Position numbers and translations under genes: made by a program. From positions 62,001 through 126,000 of the forward strand of contig JAUJYZ010001011.1 in NCBI GenBank assembly GCA_033675265.1: a stretch of 64,000 nt of DNA, in the 5' to 3' direction. Of this stretch, positions 37,389-50,000 are shown in pieces; the stretch's first letter is position 1, and each line of letters starts with the position of its first letter. Under the pieces are notes generated by a model, which saw only the letters and a program-made list of their open reading frames with translations, was not told where the DNA came from and made no database searches. Source of the DNA: Actinostola sp. cb2023. Taxonomy: Eukaryota; Cnidaria; Anthozoa; Actiniaria; Actinostolidae.

Positions 37389-38815
37389 CTTTTACTCAAA
37401 GCCTCCAGCTTGATATTAGGGAGCTTAATATAAGCAACAGACGTTTTTGTCAACACAGACGGCACAACATACGCTCTCGCTTCCTGATTGCCCTTGTAGT
37501 TCCTTGTAGGAAGTCGCCCTTGAAGTCACGATCCTCTGTTTCTTCAGGAGCCAATGAAATCACTCGTAAGAAATGAACCGTGAAAGATGAACACTACGGG
37601 GTTTCCTCTACACACATGGTTTATGTTTTTAGTATCGTTTGTGTTGTTTAAGGTATCAGGGTACCCCAAAAACCTTTCAAACCACCGGTTTTGATTTTTT
37701 TTGACAATCAAATGAAATTGAATATTATCTATCATCTCCAAAAAAACAGAATCTAAAAATATTTTTTTCCTAATAAGTTAGAATCAAAAAACGAATTTTG
37801 GATTTCATTTGATGCGAAAAGATGTTGACAAGCAAGCTGTCAACAGCACTCACGCAACAGAGAGTGCGTTCACACTCGATTGAAGTTGAATACCATGAAC
37901 TATTAATTGCCGGCAAAGAGCTAAACTTCAAAGAAAAAGCCAATGTTTACTTAGACGCTTCGACCCCTGTTCCGAACTAGGGTCGTAGCCGTACACAACA
38001 CAAGCAACCAATCAAATGAGCTGTCTATTGTTGAAGATTCTAGCGAGTAATTCTTGGCGAATAATAATATCGAGCATTTGGCTTTCGCTACGTCTTCAGC
38101 CATCTTTTTTTTCAAGTTGGCGCGCGATTGAATATATCGACAATGATAAGAGTGATGACAGCAATGTGACAGCTCAGCTCGTCGTGTGTGAACGCTTCTA
38201 CTCTAACCATTAATTATATGTAAACAGTTAACATCAAGATTCTAGATCGAAAAGTCCCAGTGTGAACGCAGCCAGACTTTCCACAAAGATTCAGATGCGA
38301 AGAAAGTATCCCAAAATCGTAACTGCTCACTCAAAACAACCTTGAATAACGATGCTAAACCACTCACGGTCAAAGTGCTCGTATTTCCCGCTAGCAGTAA
38401 CTATGTTTTCCTATGTCATTCATATGTCATCAGGTATTGGATCACATATTTGTGGTGGTGGATTATCGACACTTGTGTAAACAAAGGCGCCACTTGACTT
38501 GAAAACTCCTTTGCCTTTATTTCGGAAACAAAATAGCCATGAATCAAGCGCACATTTTGAGTTCCGGGTCAAAGGGATTTTATCCGATTTAGCTGAAATT
38601 TGGTAAACGCTTTGTCAGATAAATATTCTTCAAATTTATTTCTCCGAATTTCAATATTCAATTTCCTTCGAAAGTTATAACTTGTTTTGTAAAGTGTTTT
38701 CCAGTTTTTGCAGAGCTCGAAGTTTAGGACCGTATAAAAACGCAACGGGTTAATTTATCAATAAACGGAGATACAGTTTTTGTAAGCTATATCTCATTAG
38801 CTTATAAAGGTATTA
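37389..38815. other. Gene-free interval
   Basis: 5' flank of the GPCR. No gene or notable repeat recognised. Confidence 0.4.
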
Positions 38816-38955
38816 GAGTGCAAGTTAGAAAAGCTTGAAAACTAAATAACTAATTAGTACTAAATAGCACTAATGAAACAATAGAAAACAATAGAAATAG
38901 CACTATTTAGTACTATTTAAAGTTAGTACTATTTCACGCTTTTCTAAATTGCACT
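38816..38955. mobile_element. GAGTRCAAAC-family MITE, copy 4
   Basis: 140 bp flanked by TA, ends GAGTGCAAGTTAGAAAAGC and GCTTTTCTAAATTGCACTC. The central core TTAGTACTAAATAGCACTA is shared with copy 1. Confidence 0.85.
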
Positions 38956-38957
38956 CT

Positions 38958-41593
38958 AGTCGAGGATTTCCGATAAATTGCGGCTGTATGGAACCTCGGC
39001 GATGATAGTGATGTGAAAATCTGAACTTTTTTACCTATTTCAAATATACTGTTTTTGTTCTAAAAACTAATTGTTTTATTGAATTCTGCATTTATTCAGC
39101 TTTCAGAAAATGTATACTTTATAGAGGTTTTAACGTAACGAGTACGTGCTAGAGCGTGTTGCGTGCATGATGGTCGTTTGGGGTACCCTGATACCTTAAT
39201 TCTACTCCGAAAAACTTATTATTTTGCCATCTTACTCGCTGTCTTGATACTGATATGCCAAAGACGTTAGAAACACTTCCCGTGAAAGCTAAGTTAATAC
39301 ACGTTTCGATTTGTTGACCCGTTGCTTGTCTAACACTCGAATGCATTCGCAGTTCGATCCCCGGGGTTCGATCCTTTCAAAAATCCGGCTCCAAGCTATT
39401 TAATTTTGAAATCAGGCCGATTTCTTCGCTTTTCTTCTGTGAGCTATTCGACATCGGGCTCATAAAATCCTAGCGTGCATAGTCACTTTGAGAAAACTAA
39501 AGTTCAAGGTAGAATCCGTGGACCGTGACGTCATTGAATATTCGTTTGACCGTTGGATTTTCGAATGGTCTCAGGAATGAGCTATTAGAAAGACTTCAGA
39601 GGATATGAGATTCTCAAAAATGTCTTCACAACAGTAGTCTGATAATTAAAGAACACTTTGGAGCAGAAATATGAGCAAGAAATTGTGTTTTTGAGTGGTT
39701 TTGAGCGATTCGAAAATTTCACTCGTTTAGAACATACCGATACATACGAAATTATTTAATTATTTTTCTGATTATTGGAAAGGTCAGATTCAACAAAGTC
39801 GTACTAGTGGTAAATTACGAACTCTCAGACAAGTGAAGAATATATAATTTTGGTTTTGAAAAATATCTTCACGAAATATGTAACGTTAAATATCGTCAGG
39901 CTGTAACGAGAGTAAGAGTTTCTGCACACAGACTACCAGTTGAATCTGGCCGCTTACGATGAACGAAAGTGTAATTTATGTCATTCGCCGAATGGAATCG
40001 GTGATGAATATCATTACTTAATGTCCTGCACCAATGAAAAGTTTGTGGAACTTAGATATGATTTTATACACTATATATAGTGTTAATAAACTGTTCAGTT
40101 TATTTGATACGAAGAAATTATTTTTATATATACTGAATATACCCCAATTCTATCATGAAAATAATAGCAAAATATTGTTATCGAATCATGAATAATTAAT
40201 GAGGGAAATACAATAGAAATTATAAGCGTAGCAGACATCTGTAAATCGGATACAGAATCGTCCTCATTTGCATTCAACTTTAACTTGGATTTTCTCGGCC
40301 AAACTCAGTGTTTCCTATCATCCAAATTATAGTAAAATATCCACTTACACATCATTGGATTCGATAAGTCAGATACAATATTCGCGTCCAAACTGTATGG
40401 TATTTACAATGGCGAGCCTACTACCATACAGTTCGGCCGCTCATCATGATTGTATCTATTACTTACTGTACGTTTTGAACTTGTAAGTACTTTATCCTAT
40501 GTACGTACCTAGTTTGGTATTTGATGGAATAAAATTATTAGTATTATTACAGATAATTAGGAAAGGTTTGCATGTCGCTAAAAATATTATAGCTCCAAAA
40601 CTACTCAAGCAACAAATATCGCTTTCTCACCACACATTCTCAAATAAATGATCTTTACAATGAGCTTTTGTTCAAAGTTTTGGATCCACCATATGCCGAG
40701 AAATAATTTTTTGAAGTTGGGGAAGTCGACGAAAAGTTCTCCGTGGCGCCATCCGCAGTCATCAGCTGTGCACATAAAACTTACGTACTGAGGGGGAGAG
40801 GCCGATATATTTGTTACCAAAAGCTACTGAGTGACATTATCATTGGAAATTTGATTGGAGTATCGTGATTCCCAAGCGGCAGAAACCCGTGATGAATTTC
40901 AAAACACATCCAGCGATCAGTAAACACGAGAGGTTTTCAAAGCAGTTTCGAATACGGAAGACTTAAAGTGGCTTCGTTTGCTACCAAACTTCTCCAAACC
41001 GGTACGCTGAAATTTCGAATATGTTGCTCTATGTCATATTGGCCCAAATTGAAAAATTATGGGAAAGAAATCGACAGAATTGTTTTTATATGCATAATAA
41101 AATATTTTGGATTTTCATTTAATACACAACATAAACCTCTTGCACTTTGCTCATTGATAAAGTCTGTTGCATGCTTCCGATTTGCGTGAATTTTCCCCTA
41201 CAGTTGCGAGTGATAGTTTCAAATTTAGTTTTATTTTAAAATTTGTACGGCAGCGCTGACAATGTGTGTGAGTATAGTATTTTGTACTAAAATTTAGCCG
41301 AGTCGCTTCTGGAGCATTTTCCAACCTACAGATTTTCTTGAAACTTGGCACTTGTACACTTACTTGAGGTAATTTAAAAAACTGATCCATCGTGGAGTTT
41401 GGAAAATATAAGCATTTTCTCTGTAAATGGAGTGTTTCAATATCGATTGTAACTCAACAAATGTTGTCTTTATTACAAGAAGTGTGCTTTTTATGAAATT
41501 ACGAATACCTGATTATCAGGATGAAAAATATCCGAAATCGGTTAACGTTTTGCTGCTCAAAACGTCGATGTTTAATGAGACCCATCGTTCAAA
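38958..41593. other. Gene-free interval
   Basis: AT-rich, with no gene recognised. Short ORFs up to 80 codons show no domain. Confidence 0.4.
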
Positions 41594-41913
41594 AACCGAC
41601 CAGTCGCTTCCAGGGCGAAAAATAGATTCGGCTGATTTTTACAGCATAGAAAAGGGTTACCGAACCTAGTTCAAAAATGCATTCCTTTTGGTACAGTTTT
41701 GTATTTCATAGAAATATCGCCCGTCATTGACATATTTTATTGTCGTTTTCCGGCGTCTGCGAACAACCAATATTTAATTTGACGGGCGATATTTCTTTGA
41801 AAATACAAAACTGTACCAAAAGGAATGCATTTTTGAACTAGGTTCGGTAACCCTTTTCTGTGCTGTAAAAATCAGCCGAAACTATTTTTCGCCCTGGAAG
41901 CGACTGGTCGGTT
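41594..41913. mobile_element. Near-perfect palindromic MITE
   Basis: About 320 bp with arms of about 135 bp: AACCGACCAGTCGCTTCCAG is mirrored by CTGGAAGCGACTGGTCGGTT, and TACCAAAAGGAATGCATTTT by its complement. No target duplication resolved. Confidence 0.85.
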
Positions 41914-43062
41914 CTTACGTGCACAGCCTCTTAATTACTCTCGGATATATAAAACCACTCCAAGATAAACAATGAATAAAGCAAGTTTAAATCGCATTCT
42001 CGTTTGTTTATTCAATGTTTCGTTATTTTCTGGGTGTGAACGGGAATGATAATCAATACAGAACTGACATGGCGCTAGCGCTTGGCTCAGCATTGTGCTT
42101 TCTATGATATCTTAGTGTATATGCTAGGTATTTATATAGCTTTTGATGAAAAGACAACATCGCAACTATTACCTCACTCAAACGTTTTCCACATTTACAA
42201 GAAATGCTTCTTCAGCATTTTTAATTACTTATTACTAGTAAATGCATTATATGGTGCAAGCCCAAAGTAGTGGAAATGCTTGGTGTCAATGGTACAACTA
42301 TAAGTGATGTCTTTCTCTCGTTACTAAGGTATATGCTGCTGGGCTGGGTATGATGCACATATGTATACGGTATATTATAATATACTTGGGCTTAAGCTAA
42401 GCCACTCTACAAACGTATATTCTAGCATGCAGTAAAACCATACAAGATTTCAACCAAAGCCTACAAGTGAAGCTTACAGTTATCTGCGCGATGAATAACT
42501 CAGGCAACGGGCACGAAGCAATTTGGAAAACGTGTTATAGAACGTAAAAGCTGAAAAGCAAATTTGACATGGAAATTACGGTCACCTAGGTCATGAACCG
42601 TCATATGACGTGTACAAAAATATTGGATTGTAAAATTTTAAACATTTTGGATAGTTAATCATCGCGAGTAACAAGTTCATATAGAAAATACTTTTTGGAT
42701 TTTTTTTAATGTTAAGAGAATTCCTGAGCATCCTCGTTGTCCCGAAGGCATCACTTGCTTCTCGAGTCCTGCACATGGAATCTTTCTCTTGTCAGTCGCT
42801 AGCCTCTACAGTTGAAGTTTCTCATCCAGTTTCTCAGAAAGCAGACTGAGAAACGGGATACACTTTGGGACATGGAAGATGCACTTGAACTCTCCAAGTA
42901 AACGACTTTCTACAGTTCTTAGAATATTCTTTCAATATTTTTTACAAAACTATATCGCTACAAAATTTACAAAAAAGGTGGGCTTGGTATTTCACCATTT
43001 ACCATGTTAGGGTAGTTTATAAGTTATCATTGATATAGTCGACGGAGTATTGTGATATAAGT
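41914..43062. other. Gene-free interval
   Basis: No gene recognised. Confidence 0.4.
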
Positions 43063-44498
43063 TAGAGTGGTTTCACTTAACCCGTGAAACTAAATCTAAT
43101 AGTTAATGTGTAATAGCAAGAGAAAATGAGGTAAGAGAAGGAATCCCTGGTACCCCATCATGTGCCCCGTTAATTCTATTTTTAGATCGAAGCTATTTTT
43201 AGCTTTAGTTACCATGCCCGCGCTCTTGACTTGTAGAATTTTAAAATACTCAACCTTACCTTGGTTTTTCAGTTTCAAAAACTTTTTATTTTTTGCCATT
43301 ACTGCGATTCTCAGTATTATGCGAACTCAGACATTCAAGCAGTCGGCTGGAACTTGGTTTTTCGCTGCCGTCAATCGACATAAAAAATCATTAAACTTAA
43401 AAATATAAGTCAGAAGACCCACCAAATGGAAACCAAATATGATTTTGAGCTAAATTATGGATCATTTGGTCGAAGAATGTATTTACGGTTTTGAATTCGT
43501 TTGAGTTTTGAATTTGATTGACGGGTAGCGAAAAACCAAGTTCCAGCCGACTGTTTGAATGTCTGAGTTCGCATAATACTGAGAACCGCAGTAAAAAGAA
43601 AAGCAAAAGACTACACAGCTTCTGCTCCAAGATAACAAAGCAGTGGTCGCACGATTTCTATGATGTTTACATGCAAAGTCTGCACTGAATAAAAATTCAA
43701 AACTGAGCGAAACAATATCGTCAACTCTCTGAGAAAAGGCCACAATTAATTATCTAACTGATTGAAGGATTTTACGAATACTCAGGCGAATTGAGCAAAA
43801 TTAAGGTGCTACAAATATAAACTACACAACGATCAAAGTCAAAGCAATCACGAAAACAACAAACTCTAAAGTTAATGTGGTCTTACCGGCACTTGTATTC
43901 AACAATTACGAAGTCCAAGCGTTATTTTCAGGTTGGAAAACACGAAGGAAACTTTACAAGAGCCAACATCACCAAAACCTTGAAGCACCAGCCATATTGT
44001 GGACATGAAAATTTAATTCAACCATCTGCAGTCCTACAAGACGGCGGCTACAACAAAACGACTCCTTGGTCGGTTTTCTCTGTCGAAGGACATGGCAAAC
44101 TGAAGCTGTTTTCCTCTATTTAGAATCGTCTCAAGTGTCCCAAATTCACAATAATTTCAGTCAAATCCCAAAAGGATAATTTGGTAAAATCCTTTATTGA
44201 GTTTTCGAAGTAAAAATTTGTAAAATGTTCGAGAAAGTTGAGAAGATTTTCTTCCTCAATTTTGACTTTTCATTTCAAAACCGTGCGTAACGGCCTGCGC
44301 GACCTCGCCTTATATGATCTGACCAATGACGTTCCGTTCTAAAGATAGATTGATTCTAAAAATAGAATTAACGGGGCACATGATGGGTCAAGAGCCCAAT
44401 ACCAGGGATTCCTTCTCTTACCTCATTTTCTCTTGGTAATAGTTAAATAGAAACTAAAGATAACAATAGAATTAAGGTCTACCAAGAGACCATTATAA

Positions 44499-44639
44499 AG
44501 AGTGATTCCAATAAACTATCTACACCAATAGCTACCAATACACACTATTAGACACCTACTCTTTTGTTTTCTTTTGTTCCTTTGCATCTAATAAACACTG
44601 ACAGCTAATAGTAGTGGCCAGGTTTATTGGAATCACTCT
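44499..44639. mobile_element. AGAGTGATTCCAATAAAC MITE
   Basis: 141 bp, ends AGAGTGATTCCAATAAAC and GTTTATTGGAATCACTCT. The same end sequence occurs once in each arm of the large inverted duplication (9916-9940, 21024-21048). Confidence 0.75.
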
Positions 44640-44643
44640 GATC

Positions 44644-44911
44644 TAAAGCCGAATCAACACGAGCAAGTTTTCCTTGACAAGTTTTCCTTGACAAGGAAAA
44701 CTTGCTCGTGTAGATGACAAAACATTGTCCATTTTTCCTTGTCAAGGAAAACTTGACAAGGAAAACTTGCTCGTGTAGACGACAAAAACATCGCCAATTT
44801 TTCCTTGTCAAGAAAAACTTGCTCGTGTAAATGACAAAAAATATTAATTGTCCATTTTTCCTTGTCAAGGAAAACTTGTCAAGGAAAACTTGTTCGTGTA
44901 GATGCGGCTTA
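44644..44911. mobile_element. Palindromic element with internal CGAGCAAGTTTTCC repeats
   Basis: Ends AAGCCGAATCAACACGAGC and GTTCGTGTAGATGCGGCTT are inverted, and the interior is four to five copies of a TTTTTCCTTGTCAAGGAAAA/CTTGCTCGTGTAGATG block, each itself a small hairpin. Confidence 0.75.
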
Positions 44912-44985
44912 ATGGTCTCTTGGGTCTCTCTACTCATGTCTATCTATTACTCTAACATCTCTTTCACGGGTTAAGTGAATCACTC

Positions 44986-46610
44986 TATGCCAATCCACTA
45001 ATAGACCTGCCCCACATTCCAACGCCCACGAAAATTGGCACCCGTTCGAGACTGGGGCAGATTTCCAAACATTTACTGTATTTTGTCCACCAGCTCAACC
45101 TGATGCCATTGCTCGTTGCCATCGAAGCGAATGTGCGAAAGGTCTATTCCAGATAATGGTTCTTGAATTTTTGTCTAAGATCATGCTTTAAAAGCTTTTA
45201 CCCCTGGTACCTAGTACCCACGCCCATCTCTTTGGAAATGGGTGGCAGACTGGGTACTAGATTGTATCTTGTTTTTGACAAGGCACCATCGCCTCGTGGC
45301 GAATAAACCATGGGTTTAGAAAATCACTTCCTATAATTCCTATTAATTATAAGTTAACGATAAATTCAATAATACAGTAATTAGAGAGGCCTTCTCAAGA
45401 CACGATGCAGTGGACACACAAACTAATTATTCATCGGTGATAAACTCAGATTTATCGACCATCCCACACACACTACCCCCCTTAGGAAAATATACAAAGA
45501 TTTCTTCCTATGAGTGGTAGGAGTGAAAAGAAGTCGATTGAATAGAGTTTATGATTACGATGAAATAGTTGATGGTTTCACTAAGCGAATGAAAGAAATT
45601 GAAAGTATATTATTAAACAGTCTTATAGTCTAAAGGGACGACACACTGCGCACATTAGTGCCATGTCTACCATATAGGTGGTCACTCCTGCTGCAATGCT
45701 TAGCACTGCATTCTACACCAGCAACATTGGCATTGGCTGCTTAATATTGCTGGCACAAATGCAGTGTGCACAAATGCAGTGTGTCCGATATTAGAGTCGT
45801 TTTCGTATGAGTGGGAAACCTACGGCACGGAGTTACAGTCACGGTACGGAATGGAAGCCATTCTATTCAGCCAATCACAGTGCGCAAAATCATTGCTCAA
45901 CCAATTAGAATGCGATTATTGATATTGATATTATATTGATATTATTATTTTATACAACAAATATTTGCTATACATAGTTTTCAGTTTAAAATTAGAATGC
46001 TTGAACAGGGCACCGTCGCCGCACGGCACGAACCGTACCGTAAGTACTTCGGATCCCACTCATACGACAACGAATTTCTTGTGGTCCCGTATGTTTGTTT
46101 TGGGTTTAGTGAAACCTGTCTAGTTTTGTCCAGCGCATGGCATGTCCTGATTGGCTCGTACAAAACAGTACGTGTACGTCTGGTGGTCCAACGTGAACTA
46201 CACGATATTTAAATATTAAATAACTCTTACCACATATACATATATACATTGTTCTTTAGAAAAACATTCAATGATAATCATGCAGAACGGATATCCCATG
46301 CAAATTACTCACTACCTACAATCACTTAACGACCATGGCCTCTCCTCAGCACGAGGCTGAGGTAGTCTCCCTCGCAGTCGTCCAAAGTGTCAGTCCCATT
46401 CCCCTGTCGAAGTAAATGACCGCGGAGGAATGTGACCAACACCGAGATCGGCTCCGAGGGAGACTGGGCCAGTGGATAACCTTACCAAGAAATAAACTTC
46501 GATAACCCTCTCCTAATTCTGCTCAATTTAAGTATTATGTCTCTGACTTATTCTACAATTATTTAAACATTAGAAATTGCTATAGAATGAAGGAATACTC
46601 TATGAATAAA
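44986..46610. other. Gene-free interval 3' of the Jagged gene
   Basis: Includes a MITE at 45794-46074 and a GTAGTCTCCCTCGCAG palindrome at 46350-46468. No gene recognised. Confidence 0.45.
45794..46074. mobile_element. GAGTCGTTTTCGTATGAGTGGG MITE, copy 1
   Basis: About 281 bp. GAGTCGTTTTCGTATGAGTG is mirrored by CACTCATACGACAACGA, with TA on the left. Second copy at 51018-51275. Confidence 0.7.
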
Positions 46611-47044
46611 CTATACAATTATTTCTATTTGCGTACTGTTTCGATGGACGCGAAATCTTCTCCACTCGTCCTTGGCCCCTTCTTCCTTGGGGGAGAGGGG
46701 TGGTGAGAGAACGGGAGGGGTCGAACATGTCGACACCGAGTCAAGCAAGCTCGCTCTGTTGTATTCAAAGTTTCTTAGCTCCGTAGACTGTGATGATGCC
46801 GATGAGTGTGATGACGATGACGACTCGGATGACGTTTGATTGAAGTACTTGCGACCATCGCTAGTGACTTTCTCTAGAGGGGCGTTGCGTTTCTTCTTGA
46901 GCGGGGTGCGTCCATCCAGTATTGCCTCTTCTCGTCTCTTTCTATCCCGCCATTTCCCTCGAATACAGAGTATCAGCAATAGCATGGCAGCCAAGACGAC
47001 TAGAGAGGCTATCAATGGAATTAAGTAGGTCGGTGCTTCTCCTT
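46611..47044 (-). CDS. JAG: Jagged exon 17: membrane helix and cytoplasmic tail
   Basis: Acceptor CCACAG at 47045-47050; stop at 46611-46613. Encodes the short juxtamembrane EGEAPTY, a 20-residue hydrophobic helix, a basic stop-transfer [10 protein letters not shown], a Ser-rich stretch and the terminal IEIIV. Confidence 0.9.
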
Positions 47045-50000
47045 CTGTGGAGTAAACGTGAAGAGTTAGTAATATCCAACACTGATACAATGAAAAGGAA
47101 CGCCTTATTGACATCTAGCACTAGAGTACAAACACTTAAAACATAAATAATACTATTTAATACTACTAGTAATACCGGTAATGCAGATGGATGGACAGAC
47201 AGATGGACAGACAGATGGACAGACAGATGGACAGACAGATGGACAGACAGATGGACAGACAGACAGATGTACAGACAGACAGATGTACAGACAGACAGAT
47301 GTACAGACAGACAGATGTACAGACAGACAGATGGACAGACAGACAGATGGACAGACAGACAGATGGACAGACAGACAGATGGACAGACAGACAGATGTAC
47401 AGACAGACAGATGTACAGACAGACAGATGTACAGACAGACAGATGTACAGACAGACAGATGTACAGACAGACAGATGTACAGACAGACAGATGGACAGAC
47501 AGACAGATGGACAGACAGATGAAGAGACAGATGAAGAGACAGATGTACAGACAGACAGATGGACAGACAGACAGATGGACAGACAGACAGATGGACAGAC
47601 AGACAGATGGACAGACAGATGAAGAGACAGATGTACAGACAGATGTACAGACAGACAGATGTACAGACAGACAGATGTACAGACAGATAGATGTACAGAC
47701 AGACAGATGTACAGACAGACAGATGTACAGACAGACAGATGTACAGACAGACAGATGTACAGACAGACAGACAGACAGATGGACAGACAGACAGATGTAC
47801 AGACAGACAGATGTACAGACAGATGAACAAACAGATGAAGAGACAGATGTACAGACAGATGTACAGACAGACAGATGAACAGAGAGACAGATGGACAGAC
47901 AGACAGATGTACAGACAGACAGATGTACAGACAGACAGATGTACAGAGAACAGATTGACAGACAGACAGATGGACAGATAGACAGATGTACAGACAGATG
48001 TACAGACAGACAGATGTACAGACAGATGTACAGACAGACAGATGTACAGACAGACAGATGTACAGACAGACAGATGGACAGACAGACAGAGAGACAGATG
48101 GACAGACAGACAGATGGACAGATGGACAGACAGATGGACAGACAGACAGATGGACAGACAGACGGACAGACAGATGAAGAGACAGATGAAGAGACAGATG
48201 TACAGACAGATGTACAGACAGACAGATGTACAGACAGACAGATGTACAGACAGACAGATGTACAGACAGACAGATGTACAGACAGACAGATGTACAGACA
48301 GACAGATGTACAGACAGACAGATGTACAGACAGACAGATGTACAGACAGACAGATGTACAGACAGACAGATGTACAGACAGACAGATGTACAGACAGATG
48401 TACAGACAGACAGATGGACAGACAGACAGATGGACAGACAGACAGATGGACAGACAGATGAAGAGACAGATGACAGACAGACAGATGTACAGACAGACAG
48501 ATGTACAGACAGACAGATGGACAGACAGACAGATGGACAGACAGACAGATGGACAGACAGACAGATGGACAGACAGACAGATGGACAGACAGATGTACAG
48601 ACAGACAGATGTACAGACAGACAGATGTACAGACAGACAGATGTACAGACAGACAGATGTACAGACAGACAGATGTACAGACAGACAGATGTACAGACAG
48701 ACAGATGTACAGACAGACAGATGTACAGACAGACAGATGTACAGACAGACAGATGGACAGACAGACAGATGTACAGACAGACAGATGTACAGACAGACAG
48801 ATGTACAGACAGACAGATGTACAGACAGACAGATGTACAGACAGACAGATGTACAGATGTACAGACAGACAGATGAACAGAGAAACAGATGGACAGACAG
48901 ACAGATGGACAGATAGACAGATGGACAGACAGATGGACAGATGGACAGACAGACAGATGGACAGACAGACAGATGGACAGACAGATGAAGAGACAGATGT
49001 ACAGACAGATGTACAGACAGATGGACAGACAGATGGACAGACAGACAGATGTACAGACAGACAGATGTACAGACAGACAGATGTACAGACAGACAGATGT
49101 ACAGACAGACAGATGTACAGACAGACAGATGTACAGACAGACAGATGTACAGACAGACAGATGGACAGACAGACAGATGGACAGACAGACAGATGGACAG
49201 ACAGACAGATGGACAGACAGACAGATGGACAGACAGACAGATGGACAGACAGATGTACAGACAGACAGATGTACAGACAGACAGATGTACAGACAGACAG
49301 ATGTACAGACAGACAGATGCACAGACAGACAGACAGACAGACACACAGATGGACAGACAGACAGATGGACAGACAGACAGATGCTTTTCAGGAAAGCTGA
49401 GACAGACAGATGGACAGACAGACAGACAGACAGACAGACAGATGGACAGACAGATAGACAGACAGACAGATGGACAGACAGACAGATGGACAGACAGACA
49501 GATGGACAGACAGACAGACAGATGTACAGACAGACAGATGTACAGACAGACAGATGTACAGACAGACAGATGGACAGACAGATGGACAGACAGACAGATA
49601 CACAGACAGATAGACAGACACCAAAGTCGTACAATAAGAGATGGGTTCAACCAACCTTTATCTTTATGGAAGGATAGCGTGACAGAGCGTTCAACAGACA
49701 CCTCCCTGACCGCAACCAACACCTTGTACAAAGTCACATTGATGCCTGAGTGATCCTTATGTACTGAGCGAATTAGTTTGGCGATATCGATGGCTGCCTT
49801 CTCGGCTACACCAGAACGTGAAGTGCTTGCCTACAGTGAAGAGTGATTAAGCATTGTTAGACTACTGGGTAGAGCCGGGACGACAACACGCGCGCTTACT
49901 ATGGACAGAAAACGTGAAAGAGTATGGAAACATTGTGTCAAGATTGTTGTTGTTGTCAAGATTTACAGCAGCGGAAAACTGGGTTCGAACAGCGACCGCA

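Larger units (their letters stand above)
43065..44983. mobile_element. Composite TA-flanked inverted-repeat element
   Basis: 1.9 kb, ends GAGTGGTTTCACTTAACCC and the complement GGGTTAAGTGAATCACTC, TA on each side. Inner inverted pairs at 43117-43190/44352-44440 and 43299-43390/43520-43600. Two further small elements sit inside near the right end. Non-coding. Confidence 0.65.

Noticed and set aside
46840..47146. Plus-strand ORFs over the Jagged tail exon
   Set aside because: Antisense shadows of the membrane/tail exon.
46942..49753. ORFs up to 931 codons over the CAGA satellite
   Set aside because: Produced by a 16-bp repeat lacking stops. Only the ends overlap real Jagged exons, in the case of the minus-strand ORF.
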